A stretch of 64,000 nt of DNA from UBA1573 sp034005165 (GTDB taxonomy: Bacteria; Pseudomonadota; Alphaproteobacteria; Micavibrionales; Micavibrionaceae). The stretch spans positions 62,001 to 126,000 of the forward strand of contig JAVEVE010000001.1 of NCBI GenBank assembly GCA_034005165.1, given 5' to 3'. The translations under genes and the position numbers were made by a program. Shown one piece after another: positions 1 through 8,823 of the stretch; position 1 is the stretch's first letter; every line of letters starts with the position of its first letter. A model generated the notes under the pieces. It was not told the origin of the DNA, did no database searches, and saw nothing but the letters and a program-made list of their open reading frames with translations.

Positions 1-1089
1 CTTTCCTTTCGGGGATGCGGCATAAGGGATGCGGCAAGACGCAGAACGGTTGCGACCGGAATAAGCCAACAATACTGGCGCCTCGTAACCCGGAACCAAA
101 CGCTTATATGAGTTTGTGGTAGGGTTGGTAAATGCATTTAATGCTTTTGCGTGCTTGATGATTCCGCCAATATAGAACAGTGCCATTTCGGACAAGCCTG
201 CATATTCGTCACCTGCAAACAGAGGCGTAGACCCTTTCCAGATTGACTGGTGGCAGTGCATCCCCGAGCCGTTATCCCCGAAAATAGGCTTCGGCATAAA
301 GGTTGCTGTCTGACCGTAAGCAGCAGCAACATTGTGTACAACGTGCTTATATATCTGCATATTGTCACCACAATTCAACAGGGTATCGAACTTGATTCCT
401 AGCTCGTGTTGGCTTGGCGCGACTTCATGGTGGTGCTTTTCAACTTCAACGCCCATGGAGGCAATAACGGACAGCATTTCTGCACGCAAATTTGATCCTG
501 TATCGACAGGAGAGTCAGGAAAATAGCCGCCCTTAACGCGTGGACGATGACCAAGGTTATTTTGGTCATAGGCGCGATCGGTATTATAAGGACCTTCAAG
601 ACTATCAATTTCGTAGGACACTTTATTCATTTTGACGCTGTATTTAACGTCATCGAAAACGAAGAACTCCGCTTCGGGTCCGAAGAAAGCCGTATCGCCA
701 ATGCCAGTTGTTTTCAAATACTCTTCAGCTGCTTTAGCAATAGAGCGGGGACAACGCTCATAAGGCTTGCGTGTAGTCGGGTCGAGAACAAAGCAGAACA
801 ATTTAACAGTAGGTTGGGCCGAGAACGGGTCTTTCATGACGCGGGACAGGTCGGGCAACAAAATCATGTCTGATTCATTGATTGCCTTCCATCCGGCAAT
901 AGAAGATCCGTCAAAATAGACACCTTCTGTCAGCAGGCCTTCATCAACAGTAGAAATATGCTGGGTGGTATGCTGTTGTTTTCCGCGCAGATCAGCAAAG
1001 CAGAAATCAACATACTGGATATCGCCCTCTTTCAGGAATTTTACGAACTCTGGAGCACTTTTAAAGCTTAAGGCATTGGATGATGGCAT
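1..1089 (-). CDS. glnA: Glutamine synthetase, type I (3' part beyond window)
   Basis: Makes glutamine from glutamate, ammonia and ATP; the entry point of nitrogen assimilation, active as a cytoplasmic dodecamer. Reading the minus strand gives 363 codons of a roughly 470-residue enzyme, starting MPSSNALSFKSAPEF. The beta-grasp domain contains the VDFCFADLRGK stretch, and the catalytic domain shows FDGSSIAGW, GPEAEFFVFDD, NGSGMHCHQSIW and the NRSAS region near the cut end. The ATG at 1089 is preceded by a GAGGG element. The C-terminus with the usual adenylylation tyrosine lies outside the window. The upstream neighbour is not glnB, which often precedes glnA in alphaproteobacteria. Confidence 0.96.
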   Translation of the reverse strand, partial: MPSSNALSFKSAPEFVKFLKEGDIQYVDFCFADLRGKQQHTTQHISTVDEGLLTEGVYFDGSSIAGWKAINESDMILLPDLSRVMKDPFSAQPTVKLFCFVLDPTTRKPYERCPRSIAKAAEEYLKTTGIGDTAFFGPEAEFFVFDDVKYSVKMNKVSYEIDSLEGPYNTDRAYDQNNLGHRPRVKGGYFPDSPVDTGSNLRAEMLSVIASMGVEVEKHHHEVAPSQHELGIKFDTLLNCGDNMQIYKHVVHNVAAAYGQTATFMPKPIFGDNGSGMHCHQSIWKGSTPLFAGDEYAGLSEMALFYIGGIIKHAKALNAFTNPTTNSYKRLVPGYEAPVLLAYSGRNRSASCRIPYAASPKGK

Positions 1090-1260
1090 GAGACCCTCTG
1101 GATGTTGTTAATATGCAAAAAACGCAAGACAGCTATGTCGGCGATGCTTAATTAGCATGCGCACAATGGAGCGTCCAGAAAAAATTTTTTTTCTATAGAC
1201 AAAATCAACAATTTTTAGCATAAAGCTGCTCTGGCAATTTCGCCCGACTTTTTGTCTTGT

Positions 1261-1337
1261 GGCGGCCGTAGCTCAGTTGGTAGAGCCCTCGGTTGTGGTC
1301 CGAGTGGTCGTGGGTTCGAATCCCATCGGTCGCCCCA
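1261..1337 (+). tRNA. tRNA-His (GTG)
   Basis: A full cloverleaf with anticodon GTG in the loop TTGTGGT. The extra G-1 at 1261, which histidyl-tRNA synthetase needs, faces C73 at 1334, and CCA is encoded at 1335-1337. The 7-bp acceptor stem closes with one G-U pair. Confidence 0.97.
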
Positions 1338-1345
1338 TTTAAAAA

Positions 1346-1368
1346 GCCCTCTTCGGAGGGTTTTTTTT
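1346..1368 (+). terminator. Rho-independent terminator after tRNA-His
   Basis: Stem GCCCTC/GAGGG with a TTCG tetraloop, followed by eight T residues. It begins nine bases after the tRNA CCA end. Confidence 0.9.
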
Positions 1369-1452
1369 ATTATAAAGGTGAAAAGGTAGCAAATCTTTCT
1401 CCTTTAAGTAGGCATCTATACAAAAATAAGTTTCTCGTTCATTATTTTTGCC

Positions 1453-2955
1453 ATGAACACCGAGATTCTTTCCATCACACAGATGAAGCAAGCAGAAGAT
1501 GCCTCCCTAAGCGGGCGGACATCTGGCTATACACTGATGCAACGGGCCGGTCGGGCCGTTGCGGATATTATCCGCGAAAAGTATGAGAAGCAGACTGTTC
1601 TTGTTCTTTGTGGATCCGGAAACAATGGTGGGGACGGATTTATTGCGGCGAGCGAACTTAAGCGCAAAAAGTGGGATGTCACGATAGCTTGCAAATTGGA
1701 AGCCGAATATCTTGAGGGAGATGTCGCAAGGGCCGCAGAAGAGTGGGGAGATGATTTTGAAACTCTGGATAAGGTAAAGCTTCCGGAAGACGGCATTATT
1801 ATCGACGCTATATTTGGAACAGGGCTAGAGAGGGAAATCACAGGAGATGCACAGGAAATCCTGTTTGCGCTTCAAAGGTCTAGCTGTTCCGTAGTTGCTA
1901 TAGACGTTCCTTCTGGCGTATATGCGGACAGCGGTGACTGCCAACCTTGTACCCCTCAGGCGGATTTAACAGTTACATTTTTCAGAAAAAAGATGGGACA
2001 TATTCTTCTTCCTGGGCGGGTAGCTTGTGGAGATATAATTGTATCGGATATCGGTATGAAAGATGATGTCCTTGATGAAATCGAGGGTGAAATTGTCCAT
2101 GAAAACGACCCGTCACTGGGATGGCAAGAAGATGCATCAACCAAAGCATTCTGGACACATAAATATCACCATGGTCATATAGCAGTTCTGGGTGGGAGAA
2201 TTCTGACCGGTGCAACGGTTCTGACCTCTCTATCTGCCCTTAGAATTGGCGCCGGGCTTGTAACTATTGCCGCGCATCCTGATGTTATGACTGTGTACAG
2301 AATGGCTTCGCCGTCACTGATGGTTGAGCCACTACAGGAAATGGCCAGATTTAAGGAACATTACTCGAAAGATGATCGAAGAAACGTTCTCTTGATTGGT
2401 CCGGGGGCTGGGCTGGAAAATGAGGGTGCTCTTAAAAAGATTGTCTTTGATGCGACAGCCAGCGAGCGTATTTGTGTTCTGGATGCGGATGCCTTGAGTG
2501 TGTTCGAGAATGATACGCGCACTTTCTATAAATCCCTGAATAGGAACTGTATTCTTACTCCGCATGAAGGCGAGTTCGAGCGGATTTTTCCTGGACTCCA
2601 AGGCTCCAAGGTGGATAGGGCGCTTGAGGCTTCCAAAAAAACAGGTGCAATTATTGTTTTGAAAGGTGCTGACACTGTTGTCGCCTCTCCAAGTGGTAAG
2701 GCGGTTATCAATACGACCGGATGCGGCTGGATGGCTACCGCAGGAACAGGTGACGTGCTTGCAGGTATGATAGCTGGGCTTGCTGCGCGTAAGGTTTTGT
2801 CCCTGTTCGATGCGGCCTGTGCGGCTGTCTGGATGCATGGGAAGGCCTCGGAGTTAGCAGGGCCTGGGATGATCTCGGAAGATCTCTCAAGTCATATTCC
2901 ATCTGTTCTGGCTCTATTGAATGAGCCCCCTGAAACAGTGGAAACTGAGGAATAA
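1453..2955 (+). CDS. nnr: Bifunctional NAD(P)H-hydrate repair enzyme Nnr (epimerase/dehydratase)
   Basis: Repairs hydrated NADH/NADPH. The N-terminal YjeF_N half (about residues 1-210) epimerises the hydrate and shows LCGSGNNGGDGF and a later DAIFGTG. The C-terminal ribokinase-like half (about 230-490) is the ADP-dependent dehydratase, with LIGPGAGL, VLDADALS, ILTPHEGE and the nucleotide-binding AGTGDVLAGMIAGL. At 500 residues it has the normal length of the fused form. The ATG at 1453 lacks a clear Shine-Dalgarno sequence, but the protein begins as the family does. It stands alone between two tRNA genes. Confidence 0.95.
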   Translation: MNTEILSITQMKQAEDASLSGRTSGYTLMQRAGRAVADIIREKYEKQTVLVLCGSGNNGGDGFIAASELKRKKWDVTIACKLEAEYLEGDVARAAEEWGDDFETLDKVKLPEDGIIIDAIFGTGLEREITGDAQEILFALQRSSCSVVAIDVPSGVYADSGDCQPCTPQADLTVTFFRKKMGHILLPGRVACGDIIVSDIGMKDDVLDEIEGEIVHENDPSLGWQEDASTKAFWTHKYHHGHIAVLGGRILTGATVLTSLSALRIGAGLVTIAAHPDVMTVYRMASPSLMVEPLQEMARFKEHYSKDDRRNVLLIGPGAGLENEGALKKIVFDATASERICVLDADALSVFENDTRTFYKSLNRNCILTPHEGEFERIFPGLQGSKVDRALEASKKTGAIIVLKGADTVVASPSGKAVINTTGCGWMATAGTGDVLAGMIAGLAARKVLSLFDAACAAVWMHGKASELAGPGMISEDLSSHIPSVLALLNEPPETVETEE

Positions 2956-3053
2956 TTCCAAAAATATAAGATTCCCCTTGGCGCAGACGGAATTCTGCGC
3001 TAAAACCCTGTTCGTTGCGAAAAATAGAGAAATTCGGGGCTTATTGCCTCATT

Positions 3054-3138
3054 GCGGGTGTGGCGAAATTGGCAGACGCACCAGATTTAGGTTCTGGCGC
3101 CGCAAGGCGTGGGGGTTCAAGTCCCTTCACCCGCACCA
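3054..3138 (+). tRNA. tRNA-Leu (TAG)
   Basis: An 85-base class II tRNA with the long variable arm typical of leucine tRNAs (GGCGCCGCAAGGCGT). The anticodon loop is TTTAGGT, giving TAG. The acceptor stem GCGGGTG/CACCCGC is perfect, discriminator A, CCA encoded. It ends 31 bases before the preferred tig start, so the two may share a transcript. Confidence 0.97.
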
Positions 3139-3169
3139 TTTTTAGATAAACTTGAAAGTGAAGAAAAGT

Positions 3170-4543
3170 ATGCAAGTAGCTGTATTAAAAGAAGAAGGTT
3201 TGTCCCGTGAGTTGGAAGTAACTATTCCGGCATCCCTGATTGCCCAACGTATTGATATGGAGCTGACCGAGTACGGCAAGAAAGCCAAGATTGACGGCTT
3301 CCGTAAGGGAAAAATTCCTCTGCCTGTTCTCAAGAAACAATACGGCAAAATGATTCTGGGCGAAGTTATTGACAAGACCATTCAGGAATCAGCTGCAAAC
3401 GCGATGAAAGAAAAAGAAATTCGCCCTGCAATGCAGCCGAAAATCGAGCTGAAAGACGGCGAAAAATTTGATGAAGGCAAAGACTTGATTTACACAATGA
3501 AAGTCGAAGTTCTGCCAACGTTCAAGGTTATGGACTTGTCCAAAGTTGCTGTTGAAAAACCTGTTGCAAAAGTAGAAGACAAAGTCGTTGAAGAAACTCT
3601 TGAACGCATTGCTTCCAACAACCGCACCTTTGCTAAAGTTGAAGAAGCGCGCGCGGCTGCCATGGGAGATATCTGTGTTGTTGACTTTACAGGAACAACG
3701 AAAGACGGTGTTTCCTTGCCGGGCATGTCTGGGAAGGGAATGAATGTTGAGCTCGGTTCTGGTCAATTGATCCCTGGCTTCGAAGATCAACTCGTTGGCA
3801 AAAAAGTCGGCGATCATGTTGAAGTGGACGTGACATTCCCTGAGGATTACGGAGTCGCTGAATTGGCTGGCAAACCAACCATTTTCCACGTGGACATTAC
3901 CGAGCTTCAAACACCAAGCGAAACCAAAATTGATGATGAGCTTGCAAAAAAGCTGAATTTCGATGACTTGGGAGCTTTGAAAGAGGCTGTTGTGAAAGAA
4001 GTTTCCAAAGACTATGAGCAACTTTCCCGTTTGCGTTTGAAACGTTCATTGTTGGATGTTCTCGATGAAAATCACAGCTTTGAACTGCCTGAAACCATGG
4101 TGAAAATGGAATATGATGCCATCGTTCGCCAAATGGAGCAGGAAAAGAAGCAAGCAGGTGAAGAAATCACAGACGCTGACAAAGATGAGTTGAAACCAAT
4201 CGCAGAACGCCGCGTTCGTCTAGGATTGGTTCTTGCTGAAATTGGTCGTGAAAATAACGTGCAGGTTTCTCAGGAAGAGCTGTACAAGGCAATCTATGCT
4301 GAGGCGCGCAAATTTCCGGGGCAGGAGCAACAGGTTCTCGAGTTCTACTCTAAGAACCCTCAAGTAATCGAAAGCTTCCGTGCGCCGATTTATGAAGATA
4401 AAGTCGTTGACTATATCCTTACCAAAGCAACAGTATCCGAGAAGGAAGTGTCTCTGGATGATTTGACTGCTGAGGAAGAGGATGGTGATGTTGCTGCTAA
4501 AAAGCCAGCCAAAAAGAAAGCAACAGCCAAGAAAAAGGAATAG
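3170..4543 (+). CDS. tig: Trigger factor, ribosome-bound chaperone and prolyl isomerase
   Basis: Receives nascent chains at the ribosomal exit tunnel. The N-terminal ribosome-binding domain contains the signature GFRKGKIP, where family members have GFRxGK(V/I)P. It is followed by an FKBP-like domain (DFTGTTKDGVSLPGM through GQLIPGFEDQL) and the helical arms. The frame opens further upstream at a TTG (3152), but the ATG at 3170 gives the family N-terminus MQVAVLKEEG and is preferred; 457 residues. The C-terminus is an Ala/Lys-rich tail (AAKKPAKKKATAKKK) not found in the classical protein. It is followed by a terminator and then clpP, the usual tig-clpP-lon order. Confidence 0.96.
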   Translation: MQVAVLKEEGLSRELEVTIPASLIAQRIDMELTEYGKKAKIDGFRKGKIPLPVLKKQYGKMILGEVIDKTIQESAANAMKEKEIRPAMQPKIELKDGEKFDEGKDLIYTMKVEVLPTFKVMDLSKVAVEKPVAKVEDKVVEETLERIASNNRTFAKVEEARAAAMGDICVVDFTGTTKDGVSLPGMSGKGMNVELGSGQLIPGFEDQLVGKKVGDHVEVDVTFPEDYGVAELAGKPTIFHVDITELQTPSETKIDDELAKKLNFDDLGALKEAVVKEVSKDYEQLSRLRLKRSLLDVLDENHSFELPETMVKMEYDAIVRQMEQEKKQAGEEITDADKDELKPIAERRVRLGLVLAEIGRENNVQVSQEELYKAIYAEARKFPGQEQQVLEFYSKNPQVIESFRAPIYEDKVVDYILTKATVSEKEVSLDDLTAEEEDGDVAAKKPAKKKATAKKKE

Positions 4544-4570
4544 TTCCTTAGTCTTTAATAGTAAAATTCA

Positions 4571-4597
4571 AGCCCCGACAAGCGTTCGGGGCTTTTA
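4571..4597 (+). terminator. Terminator after tig
   Basis: Stem AGCCCCGA/TCGGGGCT with a short T-tract, 27 bases after the tig stop. The tract is only four T residues long, so some read-through into clpP is likely. Confidence 0.7.
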
Positions 4598-4707
4598 TGT
4601 TAATGATGTTTTCGGAAATAACCTCTTGAAACCCATAGAGTCAGGGGCTACTCTCTCCTCAGTTCTATTTAACCCACCAAATGATTCGCTAAATCCAAAA
4701 GGCTATT

Positions 4708-5355
4708 ATGATTAGAGACCGCGACCCGATTGACGTTTATAATAATTACCTCGTTCCAACTGTGATCGAGCAAACTAGCCGCGGAGAGCGTGCGTTTGAC
4801 ATTTATTCCCGTTTGTTGAAAGAACGCATTATTTTCCTCGTAGGCGGCGTAAACGATAACGTATCTTCCCTGATTTGCGCGCAGCTTTTGTTCCTTGAAT
4901 CGGAAAATCCGAACAAAGACATTTATTTCTACATAAACTCCCCAGGAGGCGTAGTAAGCTCCGGTCTCGCGATGTACGACACAATGCAGTACATCAAGCC
5001 GAACGTGGCAACTGTGTGTATCGGTCAGGCATGCTCTATGGGTTCATTCCTGTTGATGGCTGGAGCTAAGGACAAGCGGTTCTGCTTGCCAAACTCCCGT
5101 ATTATGATCCACCAGCCTTCAGGTGGCGCTCAGGGTATGGCATCCGACATCGAAATTCAGGCCGCAGAAATCATCCGCTTGAAGAAGATTTTGACAGAAG
5201 CTTATGTCACGCACACAGGTCAGAAATACAAAACTTTAGAAGAATTGATGGACCGCGATAAGTGGTTGTCTGCTGACGAAGCAAAAGACTTGGGTCTCGT
5301 TGACCATGTTGTTAAGTCTCGTGACGATGTTCGTCCGAAAGAAGACAAAAAATAG
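4708..5355 (+). CDS. clpP: ATP-dependent Clp protease proteolytic subunit ClpP
   Basis: Serine protease that forms the double heptameric barrel fed by ClpA or ClpX. At 215 residues the length is normal. The catalytic triad is visible: Ser110 in GQACSMGSF, His135 in RIMIHQPSGG and Asp184 in MDRDKWLS, with the family spacing. The start MIRDRDPIDVYNNYLVP matches alphaproteobacterial ClpP. clpX is not the next gene; lon follows after about 360 bases. Confidence 0.98.
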   Translation: MIRDRDPIDVYNNYLVPTVIEQTSRGERAFDIYSRLLKERIIFLVGGVNDNVSSLICAQLLFLESENPNKDIYFYINSPGGVVSSGLAMYDTMQYIKPNVATVCIGQACSMGSFLLMAGAKDKRFCLPNSRIMIHQPSGGAQGMASDIEIQAAEIIRLKKILTEAYVTHTGQKYKTLEELMDRDKWLSADEAKDLGLVDHVVKSRDDVRPKEDKK

Positions 5356-5374
5356 TCTTCAAAAGAAGAGTACA

Positions 5375-5407
5375 AAAGGGCGCCCATATAGGCGCCCTTT
5401 AGTTTTT
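5375..5407 (+). terminator. Terminator after clpP
   Basis: A perfect 10-bp stem AAAGGGCGCC/GGCGCCCTTT with a CATATA loop. The T-tract is interrupted by AG and then continues with five T residues. Confidence 0.85.
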
Positions 5408-5719
5408 AGCGAGCAAAAACTTGCTTCGCCATAACAAAATTCCATCGTTTTGCCATATGTAAACTTATATTTTATTGATAGGGCTGGATAGTCGGTTAAT
5501 TTATTACATAATAAAAAATCAAAAAAGAGGAGATAGAAAATATTAACGTATAAAGTTGATGTACGTGTTCCGTGTGGCCTGAAAAATAAACAAACCCATT
5601 CGAACAGATACCTTGATTTTTTAGAAAAATTAACCATTTCCTCAGAAGCGGCCCCTAATCTGGTTGATATACCAAGTTGAATGAATTAACTTGTCCGCTC
5701 ACATGTTTCAGAGGTCCTT
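5408..5719. other. Intergenic region clpP-lon, no gene seen
   Basis: About 310 AT-rich bases. No convincing reading frame or RNA gene was found. It should carry the lon promoter. I looked for a heat-shock (RpoH) promoter and did not find a convincing -35/-10 pair. The last 10 bases hold the GAGG ribosome binding site of lon (5711-5714). Confidence 0.5.
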
Positions 5720-8152
5720 ATGCTCAGTTTTAAGATGACAGACACCCCCCAGATATGCCCGGTTTTGCCGCTACGCGATATAGTCGTGTTTCCGCATATG
5801 ATCGTGCCTCTTTTTGTTGGACGGGAAAAATCTGTCGCGGCTTTGGAAAAAGTCATGGATGCAGGAAAACAAATAGTCCTGATCACCCAAAAATCTCCTT
5901 CTGTGGACGATCCAGTCCCTGATGATTTATATCAGATCGGAACAATCGGGACTATTCTACAGCTTTTAAAACTGCCGGATGGAACGGTTAAAGTCCTTGT
6001 GGAAGGAGAACGCCGCGCCCGCGTCTCTAAATTCACTTCGACAGATCCATTTTTGGAAGTTGAAGTTATTCCTGTTGAAGAAGAAAAGACAAACTCAACA
6101 GAGCTTGAGTCTTTAGCTCGTGCAGTTGTTACGCAGTTTGAAGAATACGTGAAGCTGAATAAAAAGATTCCGCCTGAAGTTATCGTATCAATCGGTCAGA
6201 TTGAAGAGCCGGGAAAACTGGCTGATACAATTGCATCGCATTTAACTCTGAAGATAGAAGAAAAACAAAAACTTCTTGAAGTCGAAAAGGTCACAGAACA
6301 GCTTGAACAAATCTTCTCGCTCATGGAGGGTGAGATTGGTGTTCTGCAAGTTGAGAAACGTATCCGTGGACGTGTCAAGCGTCAGATGGAGAAAACGCAG
6401 CGCGAGTATTATCTGAATGAACAAATGAAGGCTATTCAGAAAGAGCTTGGCGAGGGCGAAGGTGGCTCCGGCGAATTGGAAGAGCTTGAAAATAAAATCA
6501 ACCAGACAAAATTCTCGAAAGAAGCCAAAGAAAAAGCTCTGGCTGAACTCAAGAAATTAAAAATGATGTCGCCGATGTCGGCAGAAGCTACCGTAGTCCG
6601 CAACTACCTTGACTGGTTACTGTCTGTACCTTGGAAAAAAACAACAAAGGTCAAAAAAGACATTAAAGCTGCGGAGAAAGTTCTCGATACAGATCATTAT
6701 TCTTTGGATAAAGTCAAAGAACGTATTCTAGAGTATTTAGCTGTCCAGCAGCGCGCCAATAAACTCAAGGGCCCAATTCTGTGTCTCGTTGGGCCTCCTG
6801 GTGTTGGTAAGACTTCTTTGGGGCAGTCTATTGCTAAGGCAACAAACCGTAACTTCGTACGTATCTCGCTTGGGGGCGTGCGTGATGAAAGTGAAATTCG
6901 CGGCCACCGCAGAACCTATATTGGAGCCATGCCCGGAAAAATTATTCAGGGCATGAAAAAAGCAAAGACCTCAAACCCTCTTTTTCTTCTCGATGAGATA
7001 GACAAGCTCGCATCAGATTGGAGAGGGGACCCGAGCTCTGCTTTACTTGAAGTTCTTGACCCTGAACAAAATGCGACATTCAATGATCACTATCTGGAAA
7101 CAGATTATGATTTGTCAGATGTCATGTTTATCTGTACTGCAAACTCGCTGAATATGCCTCGCCCGCTTCTGGATCGTATGGAGATCATTCGAGTCTCGGG
7201 GTATACCGAAGATGAAAAGCTCCAAATTACCAAACAACATTTGCTCAAAAAGCAAATGAAGAACGCAGGTCTAAAGAAAAGCGAATTTTCAATTACCGAT
7301 CATGCGCTGCGAGATTTGATTCGTTATTATACACGCGAAGCAGGTGTGCGGAGTTTGGAACGCGAACTTGCAAATTTGTGCCGAAAAGCAACGAAAGAAA
7401 TTCTTCAAAATAAGAGAACAACACTTTCGATTACACCGAAGAATCTTGGTAAATATGCGGGCATCCGTCGTTACAGCTTTGGTGAAGTTGAAGAAAGTAA
7501 CCGCATTGGTGTTGTCAATGGTTTGGCATATACGGAGGTCGGAGGGGATTTGCTGTCTATTGAAGCTGTCACTATGCCTGGTAAAGATGGCAAACTCTCG
7601 ACAACAGGTAACTTGAAAGATGTAATGCGTGAATCAATTACCGTTGCGGAAATGCTGATCAAATCACGGTCTGCACAATTAGGCATCTCATACGACAGCT
7701 TAAAGGAAATGAATATACACGTTCACGTTCCGGAAGGGGCAACGCCCAAAGACGGACCTTCTGCGGGTGCTGCAATGGTAACTGCAATTGTTTCTGCCCT
7801 GACGGGGATAGAAATTCGCCGCGATATCGCAATGACTGGAGAAGTTAACTTGCGTGGCTATGTCACGGAAATTGGCGGACTAAAAGAAAAGCTTTTGGCA
7901 GCGTTACGTGGAGGAATTACCAAGGTTCTGATACCGCAAGATAATGCTAAAGATCTCGAAGATATCCCGCAAAATGTCAAGAAAGGTCTGGAAATAGTAC
8001 CTGTCCGGACCATTGAGGAAGTGCTGTCTCATGCTCTCGTGAGCATGCCTGAACCGCTAAATCCCGAAGAAAGTGACGAAAAAGCAGGTGAAATCAAAAA
8101 AATATCCCCAAAAACCGCAGAAAATCAGGGCAAAGACGTAATTCGTCATTGA
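5720..8152 (+). CDS. lon: ATP-dependent protease Lon
   Basis: Cytoplasmic AAA+ serine protease that degrades misfolded and regulatory proteins. The 810 residues show the full Lon order: N-terminal substrate domain from CPVLPLRDIVVFPHM, a coiled-coil linker, Walker A GPPGVGKTS (about 358-366), the FLLDEIDKL Walker B, and the C-terminal peptidase with Ser681 in KDGPSAGAAM and Lys722 in GGLKEKLLAA, close to the E. coli numbering. The ATG at 5720 has GAGG five bases upstream. The hydrophilic C-terminal tail of about 30 residues is variable. The hup gene follows, as in E. coli. Confidence 0.98.
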   Translation: MLSFKMTDTPQICPVLPLRDIVVFPHMIVPLFVGREKSVAALEKVMDAGKQIVLITQKSPSVDDPVPDDLYQIGTIGTILQLLKLPDGTVKVLVEGERRARVSKFTSTDPFLEVEVIPVEEEKTNSTELESLARAVVTQFEEYVKLNKKIPPEVIVSIGQIEEPGKLADTIASHLTLKIEEKQKLLEVEKVTEQLEQIFSLMEGEIGVLQVEKRIRGRVKRQMEKTQREYYLNEQMKAIQKELGEGEGGSGELEELENKINQTKFSKEAKEKALAELKKLKMMSPMSAEATVVRNYLDWLLSVPWKKTTKVKKDIKAAEKVLDTDHYSLDKVKERILEYLAVQQRANKLKGPILCLVGPPGVGKTSLGQSIAKATNRNFVRISLGGVRDESEIRGHRRTYIGAMPGKIIQGMKKAKTSNPLFLLDEIDKLASDWRGDPSSALLEVLDPEQNATFNDHYLETDYDLSDVMFICTANSLNMPRPLLDRMEIIRVSGYTEDEKLQITKQHLLKKQMKNAGLKKSEFSITDHALRDLIRYYTREAGVRSLERELANLCRKATKEILQNKRTTLSITPKNLGKYAGIRRYSFGEVEESNRIGVVNGLAYTEVGGDLLSIEAVTMPGKDGKLSTTGNLKDVMRESITVAEMLIKSRSAQLGISYDSLKEMNIHVHVPEGATPKDGPSAGAAMVTAIVSALTGIEIRRDIAMTGEVNLRGYVTEIGGLKEKLLAALRGGITKVLIPQDNAKDLEDIPQNVKKGLEIVPVRTIEEVLSHALVSMPEPLNPEESDEKAGEIKKISPKTAENQGKDVIRH

Positions 8153-8273
8153 GATTTTTAGAAAAAAGGCATAAAAATTGATTCTACGAATCGCCGAGAG
8201 ACCTTGAGAATCAAGGGCCAGAGGCGGTAAGTGGAACTCTTTTTAACTCAACTTTCGAACCCGAGGGGTTACT

Positions 8274-8552
8274 ATGAACAAATCTGAACTGGTTGAAGCC
8301 GTTGCTAAGAAAACCGACATGACCAAAGCGGCTGCTCAAGAAGCTATCGAAGCTGTAATTGAGTGCATCACCAAAGCTCTGAAAAAAGGCGATGAAGTTC
8401 GCTTGGTTGGCTTCGGTACTTTCACCGTAGCAAAACGTGCAGCTTCCACAGGCCGCAACCCACGTACCGGCGAAGCAATCAAGATTCCTGCTTCCAAACA
8501 GCCTAAGTTCAAAGCTGGTAAAGAGCTGAAAGACACCGTTAACGGTCGTTAG
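8274..8552 (+). CDS. hup: Nucleoid protein HU
   Basis: Small basic DNA-bending protein that compacts the nucleoid as a dimer. The 92 residues contain the complete HU fold: the dimerising helices from MNKSELVEAVAKK, the DNA-binding arm region GFGTFTVAKRAASTGRNP and the following TGEAIKIPASKQPKFKAGK. A strong GAGGGG lies upstream of the ATG, fitting high expression. The lon-hup order is conserved in many proteobacteria. It looks like the only HU gene in this window. Confidence 0.97.
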   Translation: MNKSELVEAVAKKTDMTKAAAQEAIEAVIECITKALKKGDEVRLVGFGTFTVAKRAASTGRNPRTGEAIKIPASKQPKFKAGKELKDTVNGR

Positions 8553-8575
8553 TCTCTGGCTACATAGAAATTCGG

Positions 8576-8605
8576 ACAGCCCGCCGTGTGACGGGCTGTT
8601 TTTTT
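8576..8605 (+). terminator. Terminator after hup
   Basis: Stem ACAGCCCG/CGGGCTGT followed by a run of seven T residues, 24 bases after the hup stop. Confidence 0.9.
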
Positions 8606-8668
8606 ATAAATAAATGATTTTTCCTCTTGCCTTGTTGGCAAAATATGGGTAGAAAATGCGTCTCTGCA

Positions 8669-8743
8669 GCGCGCTTAGCTCAGCGGTAGAGCAACTCGTT
8701 TACACCGAGTGGGTCGGGAGTTCAATCCTCTCAGCGCGCACCA
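8669..8743 (+). tRNA. tRNA-Val (TAC)
   Basis: Acceptor stem GCGCGCT/AGCGCGC, anticodon loop TTTACAC giving TAC, T-loop GTTCAATCC, CCA encoded at 8741-8743. Confidence 0.97.
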
Positions 8744-8823
8744 TTTCCACACCATGTAAAGTCTAATGAAAATCAAGCAGAATTTATGCACGCATGTGTG
8801 CATATTACGTGCTATGAAGAGCT

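Noticed and set aside
2981..3000. GCGCAG/CTGCGC hairpin after nnr as a terminator
   Set aside because: There is no T-tract behind it, and tRNA-Leu starts soon after.
5600..5719. Heat-shock (RpoH) promoter before lon
   Set aside because: A CCCCTAAT-like -10 is present, but no fitting CTTG-type -35 lies at the right distance.
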